Source: Corynebacterium rouxii (GTDB lineage: Bacteria > Actinomycetota > Actinomycetes > Mycobacteriales > Mycobacteriaceae). From it: a stretch of 64,000 nucleotides of DNA. Positions within the stretch are counted from its first letter, which is position 1. Each line of letters opens with the position of its first letter. The position numbers and the translations under genes are program-made. The stretch spans positions 2,170,001 through 2,234,000 of the forward strand of contig NZ_LR738855.1 of assembly GCF_902702935.1 (NCBI RefSeq), read 5' to 3'. The notes under the pieces were generated by a model. That model did not search any database. It worked only from the letters and a program-made list of their open reading frames with translations, and was not told where the DNA came from. Positions 1-10,087 of the stretch are shown in pieces.

Positions 1-373
<373 letters not shown>

Positions 374-610
374 TTTTTTCAAAATTTTTTAAAACCGCAG
401 GCCAGCGCGTGGCCAACACAGTATTGCTTGGACGCGACAGACAAAGATTCAGCCATCACCGCTTCGCTTCCGCAACAGCTCTCACAATCACCTCCCCCGC
501 TCAGCTACCCCACAAAGCTGAGAATGCTGTGAGAACAACTATTGTATTCACTTGACATCGTGATACATACGGGGGTCACCCCCCACAGGATCGATCATGA
601 AAGCGGGAGC

Positions 611-1915
611 ATGGAACGCATAGCGCCAAACGGCCAGTTTAAAGATGTAGGAGTGGACCAATTATTCTTCTCCACCACTGATGCCCAAGGGCGTATCCAA
701 GAAACGAACAATACGTTCGTTGAGCTTTCCCGCTACACCGAAGAAGAGCTCCGCAACGCAGCGCACAATATTATTCGCCACCCTTTTATGCCCAGTGGTG
801 TTTTTAGGATCATGTGGGACAAGCTCCAGCGAGGTGAAACCTTTGCCGGCTATGTGCGCAACCTTGCCCAAAGCGGAGAAACCTACGACGTGTTTGCCAC
901 GGTCACCCCTATCCCTGGTACTCACGGCTTCCTCTCGGTTCGCCAGCGACCCTGCCATGACGACCATCGCGCACTTGCTATGACCATTTACGCAGAGGTC
1001 GGCGACTACGAAGCACAGCTGCGCAAAGATGGTATGCCTGCCCGCGAAGCAGCCGAAGCTGGAGCACGTTTAATTGGCAATAAGCTGCGAGAATCCGGTT
1101 TTGACAATTTCGACGCTTATGCGCACGCAATGTTGCCATGGGAGGTTTTCTGCCGCGAAAACATGAGCATGGGGCTACCTCAGCGCGAGTTCGGTGGTGA
1201 GTTGGGCACGGAGTTGGCTCAGGCACATGATGTTCATGACCATCTCGACGAATGGATCGGGCGTCTCGACGAACTACTCACCATTGCTCAGCAGCTGGGC
1301 GAAGCCCGCGAAGAACTCGTCGATTCCCTAGGGCAGACGTCGTCGTTAGGCGATACCGTCGACACTCGCAGCGCTAGCGAAACTTTGCACATAGTCCAGT
1401 TCCAGCTCAACGTATGGAAGGGCATGCAAAAGATCGTCGATAGTTATGTCGTCGAACTCGCCGAACTCATCACCACCCTCGCAAACGACACCCTGCGCGA
1501 ACGCTTCCAAATCTCCGTCTCACGCCTGCACACCGCCATGCTGGCCACATTCCTCGCCGAGCTTATCGACGATACCTCCGCCGCCGCGAACACCGAACAC
1601 AAAGTGGCCCTGCTCAAAGCCACCATGCGCGATTCCTTGGAGGCCATCGACCGTGGCTCCTTCCACCGCGCTCAACTCGTTCGAAGCACCATGAGCTGCA
1701 TACGAACCGTCACATCGCTCATGGAAAGTCCCCGCAGCCTGCTCACCGAGGCGATCCACGAAGCCCAAAGCCTCAACAACGACGAGCTCAGCGCCGCGAT
1801 CGCAACCGAACTCGAACGCTCTGAACGTGCCGCCAACAACATGCACCGGCTCGTTGCCACCCTCGAGAGCACCGCCACAGCCCCCGATATTGCCGCTATG
1901 CTCGCAGAACTCTAA
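611..1915 (+). CDS. PAS-domain sensor protein without a recognisable output domain
   Basis: The 434-residue protein starts at ATG 611 (MERIAPNG). An upstream in-frame TTG at 542 would add 23 poor-quality residues within what looks like promoter DNA, so I prefer the ATG. Residues about 15-115 form a PAS fold of the Aer/redox type: FFSTTDAQGRIQETN, then YTEEELRNAAHNIIRHPFMP, then GYVRNLAQSGETYDVFATVTP. The remaining 300 residues are helical and acidic with Ala/Leu-rich segments. I see no HAMP, methyl-accepting, kinase or GGDEF motif and no membrane segment. It stands alone between the divergent dnaK and the AI-2E transporter. A cytoplasmic redox or energy sensor acting through protein contact is possible, but the output is unknown. 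Confidence 0.75.
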   Translation: MERIAPNGQFKDVGVDQLFFSTTDAQGRIQETNNTFVELSRYTEEELRNAAHNIIRHPFMPSGVFRIMWDKLQRGETFAGYVRNLAQSGETYDVFATVTPIPGTHGFLSVRQRPCHDDHRALAMTIYAEVGDYEAQLRKDGMPAREAAEAGARLIGNKLRESGFDNFDAYAHAMLPWEVFCRENMSMGLPQREFGGELGTELAQAHDVHDHLDEWIGRLDELLTIAQQLGEAREELVDSLGQTSSLGDTVDTRSASETLHIVQFQLNVWKGMQKIVDSYVVELAELITTLANDTLRERFQISVSRLHTAMLATFLAELIDDTSAAANTEHKVALLKATMRDSLEAIDRGSFHRAQLVRSTMSCIRTVTSLMESPRSLLTEAIHEAQSLNNDELSAAIATELERSERAANNMHRLVATLESTATAPDIAAMLAEL

Positions 1916-1964
1916 AACGCTTCAGTGCCTTCCTCTGTGCTGAGCTGTGGCACTATAGGTAGCT

Positions 1965-3287
1965 ATGATATCCCGCGACAGTAATAAGAAAGATCTCCCC
2001 TCAGCATTGACTAAAGCGGTAGAGAGCGCCGACGAGACCCCCTCGGCGCATGTAACAGAGGCTACGGCATACGGCCACCGCGACCGCGCCGTCATTATTG
2101 GCATGGATGCGCGTTGGGCCGCGGGCTGGGCGCTTCGTTTTATCATCGTCGCCATCGCCAGCATCATGGCGTGGCGCGGTCTTGGCACCGTTTGGCATGG
2201 TGTCCTACCAGTTATTTTGGCAATTTTGCTCTCCACAGTGTTGTGGCCGCCAGTGCGCTGGCTGCGTTCTAAAAAGGTGCCGCCAGCCCTAGCCGTGGTG
2301 ATTGTCATTTTGGGCTTCTTCGGCATCATCGGAGGCATTTTCGCCGCCATGGCACCGAGTGTGGGAGCGCAGTCAAAAGACCTTGTCGACCGCGCATCTG
2401 ATGGCATTAGCCGACTACTCGACTGGGCGGAAAACAGCCCCTTCGATATTGATACCTCGCAGATCGACGGCTACTTGAGCAACATTACGAACACGCTCAA
2501 GGAACAGTCCAGCAACATCGCTAACGGTGTGTTCACTGGTCTTTCTACGGCCTCGACCATCCTGGTCACCATGATCCTGATGCTGATCCTGTCCTTCTTC
2601 TTCCTGAAAGACGGCACCCGCTTCCTCCCCATGGTGCGCCGCCTCACCGGCCCGAACGTAGGCTGGCACCTCACCGAGGTTCTTACTCGTATTTGGAACA
2701 CGTTGGCTGGATTCATCCGCACCCAAGCAATCGTTTCGCTTGTCGACGCAGTCCTCATCGGCATAGGTCTACTCATCCTCAAAGTGCCACTGGCCCTCGT
2801 TTTGGCAGTCCTTACCTTCTTCGGTGGCTTCATCCCCATCGTCGGTGCTTTCACCGCTGGCGCTCTCGCAGTAGTCATCGCTTTGGTCAGCAACGGCATG
2901 TCCAATGCACTCATGGTGCTGGTCCTCATCATCGCAGTCCAGCAAATCGAGGGCCACATTTTGCAGCCGGTGCTGCAGTCGAAGGCCATGAACTTGCATG
3001 CAGCTGTGGTCTTGTTGTCTGTCACCGTCGGTTCCACGCTCTTCGGCGTGATCGGCGCGTTCTTGGCAGTGCCAGTGGCCGCTACGCTGGCGGTTCTGGT
3101 CCGTTACCACTCTGAGCTAGTAGCGCTTCGCGCTGGCGAGATCACCATTGATGACATGGTCTTAGCTACCGGCGAGGACTCTGGCCCTGACCAGCCATGG
3201 GGTTCGGTCAAGGAGCAGCTCAGCAAGTTGAGCTTGCGCAAACCCAACGTGATTGTTCGTAAGCAGGAAGATCCTACAGACGACTAA
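1965..3287 (+). CDS. AI-2E family transporter (PerM/YdiK-like membrane protein)
   Basis: This 440-residue protein has a charged cytoplasmic N-terminus of about 55 residues, then hydrophobic pairs at roughly 55-95 and 105-130. A soluble periplasmic-side segment follows at 130-195 (VGAQSKDLVDRASDGISRLL), and then five or more helices to about residue 390. The arrangement, and the GGFIPIVGAFTAG and QQIEGHILQPVLQSKAMNLH motifs, are diagnostic of the AI-2E transporter/PerM family. Members have been linked to autoinducer-2 export, Na+/H+ exchange or permease roles; the substrate here cannot be read from sequence. The C-terminal 45 residues are charged. A stem-loop with a T run follows the stop, so it is probably monocistronic. 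Confidence 0.88.
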   Translation: MISRDSNKKDLPSALTKAVESADETPSAHVTEATAYGHRDRAVIIGMDARWAAGWALRFIIVAIASIMAWRGLGTVWHGVLPVILAILLSTVLWPPVRWLRSKKVPPALAVVIVILGFFGIIGGIFAAMAPSVGAQSKDLVDRASDGISRLLDWAENSPFDIDTSQIDGYLSNITNTLKEQSSNIANGVFTGLSTASTILVTMILMLILSFFFLKDGTRFLPMVRRLTGPNVGWHLTEVLTRIWNTLAGFIRTQAIVSLVDAVLIGIGLLILKVPLALVLAVLTFFGGFIPIVGAFTAGALAVVIALVSNGMSNALMVLVLIIAVQQIEGHILQPVLQSKAMNLHAAVVLLSVTVGSTLFGVIGAFLAVPVAATLAVLVRYHSELVALRAGEITIDDMVLATGEDSGPDQPWGSVKEQLSKLSLRKPNVIVRKQEDPTDD

Positions 3288-3325
3288 CCCCCACGGGGTA
3301 ACCCTCTGTTACCCCAGCAACCACG

Positions 3326-3390
3326 AATTCCACACCAAATCCGCCGAAACACACGGTTTCTTAGCGATGTGGTGTGGATTTTTATTTTTC
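3326..3390. terminator. Stem-loop terminator shared by convergent genes
   Basis: CCACACCA pairs with TGGTGTGG across an inner GAAAC/GTTTC stem, and the structure is followed on the plus strand by TTTTTATTTTTC. It lies between the AI-2E gene and the convergent ABC ATPase gene, whose stop codon is at 3382-3384. A near-copy is found at 8360-8412. Confidence 0.75.
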
Positions 3391-4023
3391 TCCCCCTATT
3401 TGCGCTACTTCATCAGTGCATGCTCGCAGCAATCGGTGGTCGTGAGAAATAAACAGTACTCCGGCACCGTCGTGGGCAATTCTGCGCAACAAATCCACAA
3501 CAGCTGCGGTAGCCAGCGGATCCAGCATTGATGTGGGCTCGTCGCAAATGAGAAATGCTGGGTCGATAACGAGTGCGCGTGCAATGCAGGCGCGCTGTAG
3601 CTGGCCATCACTGACATGACTAGGCAAGCGATCCAACAGGCTAGGGCTTAACAGGGCACGTGCGGCGCACTCTTCTACCCGGCGCGTGATCTGTTCTGTT
3701 GAAAGTTCGCCGGCGATGGCGAGGGGTTCACCGATGATGGTGCGTAGCGTCCAGTTGGGGTTGCAGGCGTCGCGTGGTTGTTGGCTGATGCTGACGATAT
3801 CGGTGCGACGGTGTGCCCGAGTGTGTGGGACTGGGGCATCGTCGATGGTGACGGTTCCGGAGGTTGGTGCTAGCCGTCCACTGAGAAGGCCAGCGAGTGT
3901 GGTTTTGCCGGATCCTGACGGGCCGATGAGTCCTAAAAAGTGGTGGCGTGGTAGTTCCAGCGTAATGTTGTCGAGTACGGTTGTGTCGCCGTAGCACATG
4001 GTCACGTTGTTAGCGCGTAGCAT
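3382..4023 (-). CDS. ABC importer ATP-binding protein (DppF/NikE type)
   Basis: A single 213-residue ABC ATPase domain. It has Walker A GPSGSGKTT near residue 36, a Q-loop region, a signature in the variant form VSDGQLQR near 138, Walker B FLICDEPTSMLD near 158, and the switch His in FISHDH. The length is short for the oligopeptide DppF/OppF family (about 260-330), because the C-terminal oligopeptide-binding extension is missing. That resembles the nickel-type NikE branch. The ATG overlaps the end of the upstream permease-ATPase fusion by 14 bases, so the two are translationally coupled. It would energise import together with the fused ATPase domain of that neighbour. Confidence 0.9.
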   Translation of the reverse strand: MLRANNVTMCYGDTTVLDNITLELPRHHFLGLIGPSGSGKTTLAGLLSGRLAPTSGTVTIDDAPVPHTRAHRRTDIVSISQQPRDACNPNWTLRTIIGEPLAIAGELSTEQITRRVEECAARALLSPSLLDRLPSHVSDGQLQRACIARALVIDPAFLICDEPTSMLDPLATAAVVDLLRRIAHDGAGVLFISHDHRLLRACTDEVAQIGGEK

Positions 4024-5638
4024 TTTCTGCCTCCTTTTCTAGGTGCAGTCCGCCACTGGGAAGTGCTGCAAGTAGTGCGATGCAGAAGGGGTGTTCTGGT
4101 TGGATCAGGATGTTATCGTGGTTGCCGGTTGCGATGATTTCGCCGTCGTTCATGACTGCGATGGTGTCGCAGAGGCACAGTTCGCGGAGGTCTTCGATGT
4201 CGTGGCTGATGATGAGAACGCCCACGCCGAGGTCGTCGGCAAGCGAGCGTAACAGCGTAAGGATGTCGCGGGTTAGTTCGGGGTCGAGCGCGCTGGTGGG
4301 TTCATCGGCGATGATAAAGCGGGGGTTGCCGGCGAGAGCCGCTGCGATCGCTGCGCGTTGTGCCATGCCACCGGAGAGTTGGTGCGGGAACATGTCGGCA
4401 ACCTCAGCGTTGAGGTGGACGCGTTTAAGCAGGTCAGAAACAGTAGCAGTGCTGTGGTGCTGGTCGATGACTTCTTGAATTTGGGTACCGATGCGGCGCA
4501 CAGGGGTGAAGGATTGGGCGGCTGATTGCGGCACAAATCCTACGATGTTTCCGCGCAGCGCCCCGAGCGTGGCAGCGTCCCAGTCATGGCACTGGCCGTT
4601 GAGCTTGACGCGCCCGCTTATCGACGCCCCTTCAGGTGCGATTCCCACAATGGATCGCCCAAGAGTGGTTTTGCCGGATCCGGAGGCGCCAATGAGTCCG
4701 GTTACTTGACCTTGCGCGAGGGTTAGCGATGCTTCGTGAACTAGGTGTTCGGAGTCGACGGAGATGTTCACCCCCGTGAGCGCAATTGTGTCGCCGACCG
4801 TGGGTGCGACTCGGGCGGGCTCCGGTGAGGATTTGGCGCGCGCGAGGCGTTTTCGGGCAAGGGATACCCCTGACAAAGTGGTGGCGAGTAGCACTGTGGC
4901 AGGAAATAGGAGTGCCCACCATGCTCCCCGGATGATGTCTTCGCGGGCGAGGTCCATGAGTGTGCCGAGTGATGGTTCATCGGCTTGGATGCCCAGGCCT
5001 AAAAACGACAACGCAGATTCATGCCATACCGCGTGTGGCATGAGCATAACCATGGCCACCACTGCTTGGCCCAAAGCCGCAGGTGCAAGGTGTTTACGCA
5101 ACACCCACCCGGAGGAGGCTCCGGCAGCATAGGAGGCTTCTACGTAGTCGGATGTGCGCACGGCTAGTACCGATGAGCGCACAATACGAGCAACGGGCGA
5201 CCAGTGCGTTAGTGCGATGGATGCGACAATGGCCAGCAGCGAGCCTCGAAACAGTGCAACGATGACTACGGACAAGATGAGGTGCGGGATGGAGTTCACC
5301 GCATCGTTGATACGCATGATGATGCGGTCAATACGCCCTCCTGTGGTGGCGGCTATCAAGCCGACCATAACACCTAGTGCGGTGGCGAACAGGGCTGAGA
5401 ACGCGCCCACCATGAGAGAAACTCTTAAGCTTTCAGCGCTGCGTACGAATAGGTCGAATCCGAAGTGATCGGTGCCAAAAATATGCTTGGCACTTGGTGG
5501 TTGTAATGCATTGCTAAAGCTAGGGGTGCCGGCATCCATTACTAGGGGCACAATCAGTGCATACAGCAGCACGAGCAAGAAGACTGTGAGGCTTACTGTG
5601 TGTTGTTTGGCCCACGACATGTACTGAGCGTTAGACAT
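4010..5638 (-). CDS. Fused ABC permease and ATPase (DppC-DppD fusion)
   Basis: The 542-residue chain combines two usual subunits. Residues 1-270 are a DppC/NikC-type permease: a first helix at about 15-35, HIFGTDHFGFDLFVRS, four further helices, and a permease EAA-like loop around YVEASYAAGASSGWVLRKHL. Residues about 285-542 are an ABC ATPase with Walker A GASGSGKTT, signature LSGGMAQR and Walker B FIIADEPTSALD. The junction (about 255-290) is a basic linker, RLARAKSSPEPARV. The fusion fixes one permease to one nucleotide-binding domain, with the separate neighbours supplying the second of each. The gene overlaps both flanking genes (8 and 14 bases). The substrate is peptide or metal chelate; sequence alone does not decide. 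Confidence 0.9.
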   Translation of the reverse strand: MSNAQYMSWAKQHTVSLTVFLLVLLYALIVPLVMDAGTPSFSNALQPPSAKHIFGTDHFGFDLFVRSAESLRVSLMVGAFSALFATALGVMVGLIAATTGGRIDRIIMRINDAVNSIPHLILSVVIVALFRGSLLAIVASIALTHWSPVARIVRSSVLAVRTSDYVEASYAAGASSGWVLRKHLAPAALGQAVVAMVMLMPHAVWHESALSFLGLGIQADEPSLGTLMDLAREDIIRGAWWALLFPATVLLATTLSGVSLARKRLARAKSSPEPARVAPTVGDTIALTGVNISVDSEHLVHEASLTLAQGQVTGLIGASGSGKTTLGRSIVGIAPEGASISGRVKLNGQCHDWDAATLGALRGNIVGFVPQSAAQSFTPVRRIGTQIQEVIDQHHSTATVSDLLKRVHLNAEVADMFPHQLSGGMAQRAAIAAALAGNPRFIIADEPTSALDPELTRDILTLLRSLADDLGVGVLIISHDIEDLRELCLCDTIAVMNDGEIIATGNHDNILIQPEHPFCIALLAALPSGGLHLEKEAENATR

Positions 5639-6629
5639 CGCTTACCCTCGGATCGATCAACATATAGGACAGGTCGCTTGCAAGAGATCCCAGCATGACA
5701 ACAACTGTGGTGGCAACGGTAATAAAAGCTAAGAGTGGAAAATCTACTGCAATAGCGGATTCCACGGTTGCTTGAGCAAGCCCCGGCCACGAAAAGACCG
5801 TTTCGACGATCACCGCACCGACCACGAGTTCGCCTAGGCGGGCACCCAATAGCGTTACCAACGGCATCATAGACATGGGAAGAACATGCTTTAGCAGCAC
5901 AGTTCTTTCTTTAATGCCGCGCAGGCGCGCATTTGCTACCGCTGGTGAACGGGTGGCTTCTACGGTGGCTTGTTGCATTGTGAGCAGCGGCCACGATAGC
6001 TGCGATATGGCTAGCACTATGGCGGGCGCTATGAGGTAGGGGCCGACGGTTCCCAGCCGAGGTGCGTATCCGACGGGGCTTGCACCACCGACGGGGATGG
6101 CGTGGAGAAAAACCGCAAACAGCAAGACTGTGCCGAGTGCGTACACGTAGGAGGGGGTTGCTGCGATGAACACGCCTAGGGCATTCACCGCCTTATCGAC
6201 GACGCCCCCAGGGCGCCGTGCCGACCATACTCCCAGGATCGTCGCGATCACTAGCATGAGGAGTAACCCAGTAGCTGATAGCAGGATCGTCCATGGGAGT
6301 CGTTCGACGATCACAGCAGAAACTGGCTTGTTGTACACCCGCGACCAGCCAAGATCACCAGTCAGCACGTCTGTCCACCAGCGCAACCATTGCTGGTACC
6401 ACGGAACATCGACTCCGAGGGCTGCAGCAATTTTTGCGCGTTCAGCCTCGGTGTAGTCGCCATAACTCGAACCAAGATAGTGCGCTAGGGGATCAAACGG
6501 CGACAGTGCCGCCAGGCCGAACATGATAAACGTAACCACCACGGTGGTTACCGCGATGGTGAGCATTCGCCAGCCCACCATCGCGGTAACTCCGTGGAGA
6601 TTATCCCTGCGGTGTAATAACGCAGCCAC
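5631..6629 (-). CDS. ABC importer permease (DppB/NikB type)
   Basis: A 332-residue inner membrane permease. The first helix (about 18-40, ITVAVTTVVVTFIMFGLAAL) is followed by the typical DppB extracytoplasmic loop containing YLGSSYGDYTEAERAKIAAA and WWTDVLTGDLGWSRVY. Then come five helices and an EAA loop around NARLRGIKERTVLLKHVLPMS. It starts with GTG directly after the TAA of the substrate-binding gene (TAAGTG), so expression is coupled. It pairs with the permease half of the downstream fusion protein. Confidence 0.9.
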   Translation of the reverse strand: MAALLHRRDNLHGVTAMVGWRMLTIAVTTVVVTFIMFGLAALSPFDPLAHYLGSSYGDYTEAERAKIAAALGVDVPWYQQWLRWWTDVLTGDLGWSRVYNKPVSAVIVERLPWTILLSATGLLLMLVIATILGVWSARRPGGVVDKAVNALGVFIAATPSYVYALGTVLLFAVFLHAIPVGGASPVGYAPRLGTVGPYLIAPAIVLAISQLSWPLLTMQQATVEATRSPAVANARLRGIKERTVLLKHVLPMSMMPLVTLLGARLGELVVGAVIVETVFSWPGLAQATVESAIAVDFPLLAFITVATTVVVMLGSLASDLSYMLIDPRVSDV

Positions 6630-8234
6630 TTACTTTGTCCACTCCGAGATCCGCCACCATGGACCCCAGGTCACACCGTGGATGTGAGGCTCAAGAAGAA
6701 GTTCTGGTTTCTTCCACTCGTTCTTCTTGCCCACGTACACGTGATCGATGTTGACGAGATTCAGCGCTGAAGGGTTGTTCACATATTCTGCTTGAATCTT
6801 GCGCCACAGGTTGTTGCGCTTTTCCGCGTCAACTTCGCTGCGTGCTTGGTCGAGCAACGCATTTAGCTTTTCGGATCCGTAGTCACCAGGGTTCGCCCAC
6901 TTTCCAGTGGAGGGTGTACGAGTATGCAGATATTCATAGGCCATAATGGTCAGGTCGTAAGGTGCTGATCCTCCACCTAAGACGACGGAAACATCACCAA
7001 GTTTGGTTTCAATTTCATCCCATGTGCTGGCAGTGGTGGGGAAATCGAGTCCCAGCTTTTTCATCTGAGAAGAAAACTCGATGGCGATGTCGCGTCGCAC
7101 GGTGTCGCTTCCGGCGTAGTAGAGCTCGACACGGAATGGCTTTCCGTCTTTCTCACGCACACCGTTGGCATTTTTCACCCAGCCGGCTTCGTCGAGAAGC
7201 TTCTCCGCTGCAGCGATGTCCTGCTTGTAATCCAGCGATGGATCATGCGCGTCGCCGTAGATAGATGAAATCAGCGTTGACACGGTTGTTCCATGTCCGC
7301 TGAGCGGTCCGTCGACAAACGCTTGGCGATCCACAGCGAGGTTCAGTGCTTTGCGGACTCGAGGATCGGCGATTTCTGGAATCTTAGGAAAGGAGATGCC
7401 ACGCCAGTCAGCAGTATGCGTGGTATTAATTTCCAGGTCCTTCTTGCCTTCCACGGCTTTGAGCTGGCTAGGTGGGATCGCAGCACCGTCTATTTCACCT
7501 GCGGCAACGCGCTGGGCGCGAGCGGTGTCGTCTGCAGCGGTCGTGATAACGAGCTCTTTGACCTCTGGGGCACCTTCGAAGTAGTTCTCGTTGGCTTTGA
7601 AGACCACTTCATCGCCACGGTTTTCTACTAGCTCGTAGGCACCCGTTCCTACAGGATGCGTATTCAGTTTCGACTCTGTAATCGACCCTTTTGTTAAAAG
7701 TTCTGAGGGGGCGATCGCATAGGTCATACGAGATAGAATCTCGGCCAGCGGCACAGTCATTTTGAAGACCACGGTGTGTGGATCTTTTATCTCCACGTCT
7801 TTGATCACGTCGTAGCGACCAACTACTTCTGAGCCTGATTCCAAATCTCGAGCTATTGCATAGGACGCTTTTACATCCTCAGCATCGAAATCAGAACCAT
7901 CGGTAAATTTCACACCTTCACGCAGCTTAACGGTCCATTCTGTGGCATCAGCGTTCGAGGTTGGCATCTCCGCTGCCAATGCGGGAACAAAGTTTGGCAC
8001 CTTATCTGGGCCGTTTGGTACTGGACGCAATAGGCCGTCATAAACGGGGCTCACACCGGTTTGGCCATAGCCGGTAGCTGGGTGGAATCCATCACCAGCT
8101 TTTCGATCTGCTAAAACGAGTCGCGTGGGATGTCCGGAATCTCCGGAAGCTTCAGATTGCCCTGGATCACCGCAAGCAGTTACAAGGGAACCGGTGATAA
8201 GGCACGCGAGTGTTAGAGGTATCAGTTTTCGCAT
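6630..8234 (-). CDS. ABC importer substrate-binding lipoprotein (SBP_bac_5 family)
   Basis: From ATG 8234 the 534-residue product begins MRKLIPLTLACLITG and has the lipobox LVTAC, giving a mature N-terminal Cys near residue 21. A TTG five codons upstream is also open but has no better ribosome site. The body is the class 5 extracellular solute-binding fold: LREGVKFTDGSDFDAEDVKASYA, AVDRQAFVDG and GTGAYELVE-type motifs are all present. It lies in the outer leaflet of the cytoplasmic membrane and delivers ligand to the permease pair encoded immediately downstream. Ligand class (peptide, nickel or haem-like) is unresolved. It is the first gene of the four-gene operon. Confidence 0.92.
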   Translation of the reverse strand: MRKLIPLTLACLITGSLVTACGDPGQSEASGDSGHPTRLVLADRKAGDGFHPATGYGQTGVSPVYDGLLRPVPNGPDKVPNFVPALAAEMPTSNADATEWTVKLREGVKFTDGSDFDAEDVKASYAIARDLESGSEVVGRYDVIKDVEIKDPHTVVFKMTVPLAEILSRMTYAIAPSELLTKGSITESKLNTHPVGTGAYELVENRGDEVVFKANENYFEGAPEVKELVITTAADDTARAQRVAAGEIDGAAIPPSQLKAVEGKKDLEINTTHTADWRGISFPKIPEIADPRVRKALNLAVDRQAFVDGPLSGHGTTVSTLISSIYGDAHDPSLDYKQDIAAAEKLLDEAGWVKNANGVREKDGKPFRVELYYAGSDTVRRDIAIEFSSQMKKLGLDFPTTASTWDEIETKLGDVSVVLGGGSAPYDLTIMAYEYLHTRTPSTGKWANPGDYGSEKLNALLDQARSEVDAEKRNNLWRKIQAEYVNNPSALNLVNIDHVYVGKKNEWKKPELLLEPHIHGVTWGPWWRISEWTK

Positions 8235-8359
8235 CACTTGTCCGATCAATCAGTTTGAAAAACCTTATTGAGCCGAACCTAACACCACTGCACAGCGTTT
8301 TCAATAAGTCTCCACAATTAAGCCATCCCCCCACCCCCGAAGTCCCCCGTCAACAACAA

Positions 8360-8418
8360 AATTCACACCACATCAGTGAAAGCACGGGTTTCTCAGTGAT
8401 GTGGTGTGAATTATCCGC
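8360..8418 (-). terminator. Stem-loop terminator downstream of pit
   Basis: A long hairpin with arms AATTCACACCACATCA and TGATGTGGTGTGAATT around a GAAA/TTTC inner stem. On the minus strand a T-rich run follows, so it fits termination of pit. Sequence and loop closely resemble the hairpin at 3326-3380, in the same orientation. Confidence 0.78.
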
Positions 8419-8432
8419 AACAAGCACAGCAA

Positions 8433-10034
8433 TTACCCCCATACGGCGTTGAGCACGAGGACTGCGGCGCCGGATACTGCGGCTGCGGCCGGCAGAGTGA
8501 TGATCCATGCCATGCCGATGGGCTTCATGAGTCGCCAGTTGGCGGACTTGTTGACCACACCGATACCGAGGATCGCACCGATCAGAATGTGGGTGGAAGA
8601 CACTGGCAGACCAATCACGGATGCGCCCATGACCACTGCAGCAGCGGAAAGCTCAGCGGCGAAGCCGGAGGCGGGGTGCATCTTGGTCAATCCGGTGCCC
8701 ACGGTGTGGATCACGTAGCGGCCGATGAACCATAGGCCGGCGATCAATGAAACACCACAGGTGACCATCAGTGCAGTTGGCACTGCGGCTTTGCCATTGA
8801 TGGAGTCGGTGCGGAGCACGTCGAGGACTGCGGAAAACGGGCCGATGGCGTTGGCGATGTCGTTCGAGCCGTGAGAGAACGCAAAGGCGGAAGCGGTAAA
8901 GACCTGCATCCAAGAGAACAACACGAAGGTAGCCCTAGTGAGTTCCTGTTGGCGTAGGAGTCGCGAGAAGATCGAAATGGCCATCCAGACTACAGCGGAA
9001 AGCATTACGAGGATGACAACATTGCCCAAGTTGCTGATGTTTAGGTTGAGGTTCTTAAGACCTTTGAACAGCATCATGGCACCGATAAGGGCGGCACCTG
9101 CAGCAGCCAGCAGCGGCACCCAGTTTTCCAGTGCGCGGTGGGTGTTCAGGCTATCGCGTCGGGTGTTGATGCGGTAGAGGTTGCGATAGTAGTCAGACTC
9201 CAATTGTTCTGGGTCGAAGTCTGGTTCTTGGATGAGGGCTGCGTCGCGAGTCATGGCGTTGGTATAGGCCAACTGTTGGATCTCATTGAGGCGCTCGAAG
9301 GAGGCTTTGAAAGATTGGTGCAGCTCAATGCGGTCGGCTTTGATCTGGCGAAGTGCTTCGTCTGCCTCTTCGTTGTAGACCAAGATGTGCTTTTTAATAA
9401 AGCCGAAGAGCAACCACGCGCATAGGCCACCGAGCAGTGGCGAAAGCACCCACGACATGGCGATGCGGCCGATTTCTGCCCATTGCACCATTTCCCAGCC
9501 GCCGATTCCTTGGGTAAAGCCCAAGAGCAGCGATGCACCGACGATACCGCCAACGATGGAGTGCGTGGTGGATACTGGCCAGCCCATCTTGGTGGCCACG
9601 AGGAGCCATACTGCAGCCCCGAGGAGAGAGGCCATCATGATGAAGGCGAAGTGCTGGGGGTCGAGGTCGATGGCTCCGAGGTCGACGATTCCGGATTTCA
9701 CGGTGTCGGTGACTTCGCCACCTGCGAGCACAGCGCCGGATACTTCGAAGATTGCGGCGATCACCAGCGCTTGTTTCATGGTGAGGGTGCCAGCGCCCAC
9801 GGAGGTGCCAAAGGAGTTGGCCACATCGTTGCCGCCGATGTTGAAGGCCATGAATACGCCGAAGGCGATCGTGGTGATCAGCATGGCTTTGTTGGCCTCG
9901 GGGCCAACGTATCCCATGGACCATGTGATGAAGAAGATCAGCGCCACTGCGAGCATTCCGCCAAAGGTGAGGTGCCACCATTTGTCGGAGCGCTGATCGA
10001 AGGGAGCGCCACTAAGCATCGCGCTGTCCGTCAT
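8433..10034 (-). CDS. pit: Inorganic phosphate transporter, PiT family
   Basis: The 533-residue protein starts at ATG 10034 (MTDSAMLSG) with an AGAAAG ribosome site; a TTG three codons upstream is less likely. It shows the twin PiT signatures [18 protein letters not shown] near residue 60 and [14 protein letters not shown] near 390. Each repeat is followed by a second conserved motif, [16 protein letters not shown] and [17 protein letters not shown] large cytoplasmic loop of about 100 charged residues (roughly 205-305) separates the two membrane halves, as usual. PiT carriers take up metal-phosphate with protons or sodium. The gene is monocistronic, with its own terminator and a spacer from cysZ. 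Confidence 0.95.
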   Translation of the reverse strand: MTDSAMLSGAPFDQRSDKWWHLTFGGMLAVALIFFITWSMGYVGPEANKAMLITTIAFGVFMAFNIGGNDVANSFGTSVGAGTLTMKQALVIAAIFEVSGAVLAGGEVTDTVKSGIVDLGAIDLDPQHFAFIMMASLLGAAVWLLVATKMGWPVSTTHSIVGGIVGASLLLGFTQGIGGWEMVQWAEIGRIAMSWVLSPLLGGLCAWLLFGFIKKHILVYNEEADEALRQIKADRIELHQSFKASFERLNEIQQLAYTNAMTRDAALIQEPDFDPEQLESDYYRNLYRINTRRDSLNTHRALENWVPLLAAAGAALIGAMMLFKGLKNLNLNISNLGNVVILVMLSAVVWMAISIFSRLLRQQELTRATFVLFSWMQVFTASAFAFSHGSNDIANAIGPFSAVLDVLRTDSINGKAAVPTALMVTCGVSLIAGLWFIGRYVIHTVGTGLTKMHPASGFAAELSAAAVVMGASVIGLPVSSTHILIGAILGIGVVNKSANWRLMKPIGMAWIITLPAAAAVSGAAVLVLNAVWG

Positions 10035-10087
10035 AGTGCTCAACTTTCTGTTGATTCAAGCAAAAACCTGTTGGTCATATTCTCTCA

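Noticed and set aside
3253..3531. 92-codon frame downstream of the AI-2E transporter
   Set aside because: It runs through the terminator hairpin and the end of the convergent ATPase gene.
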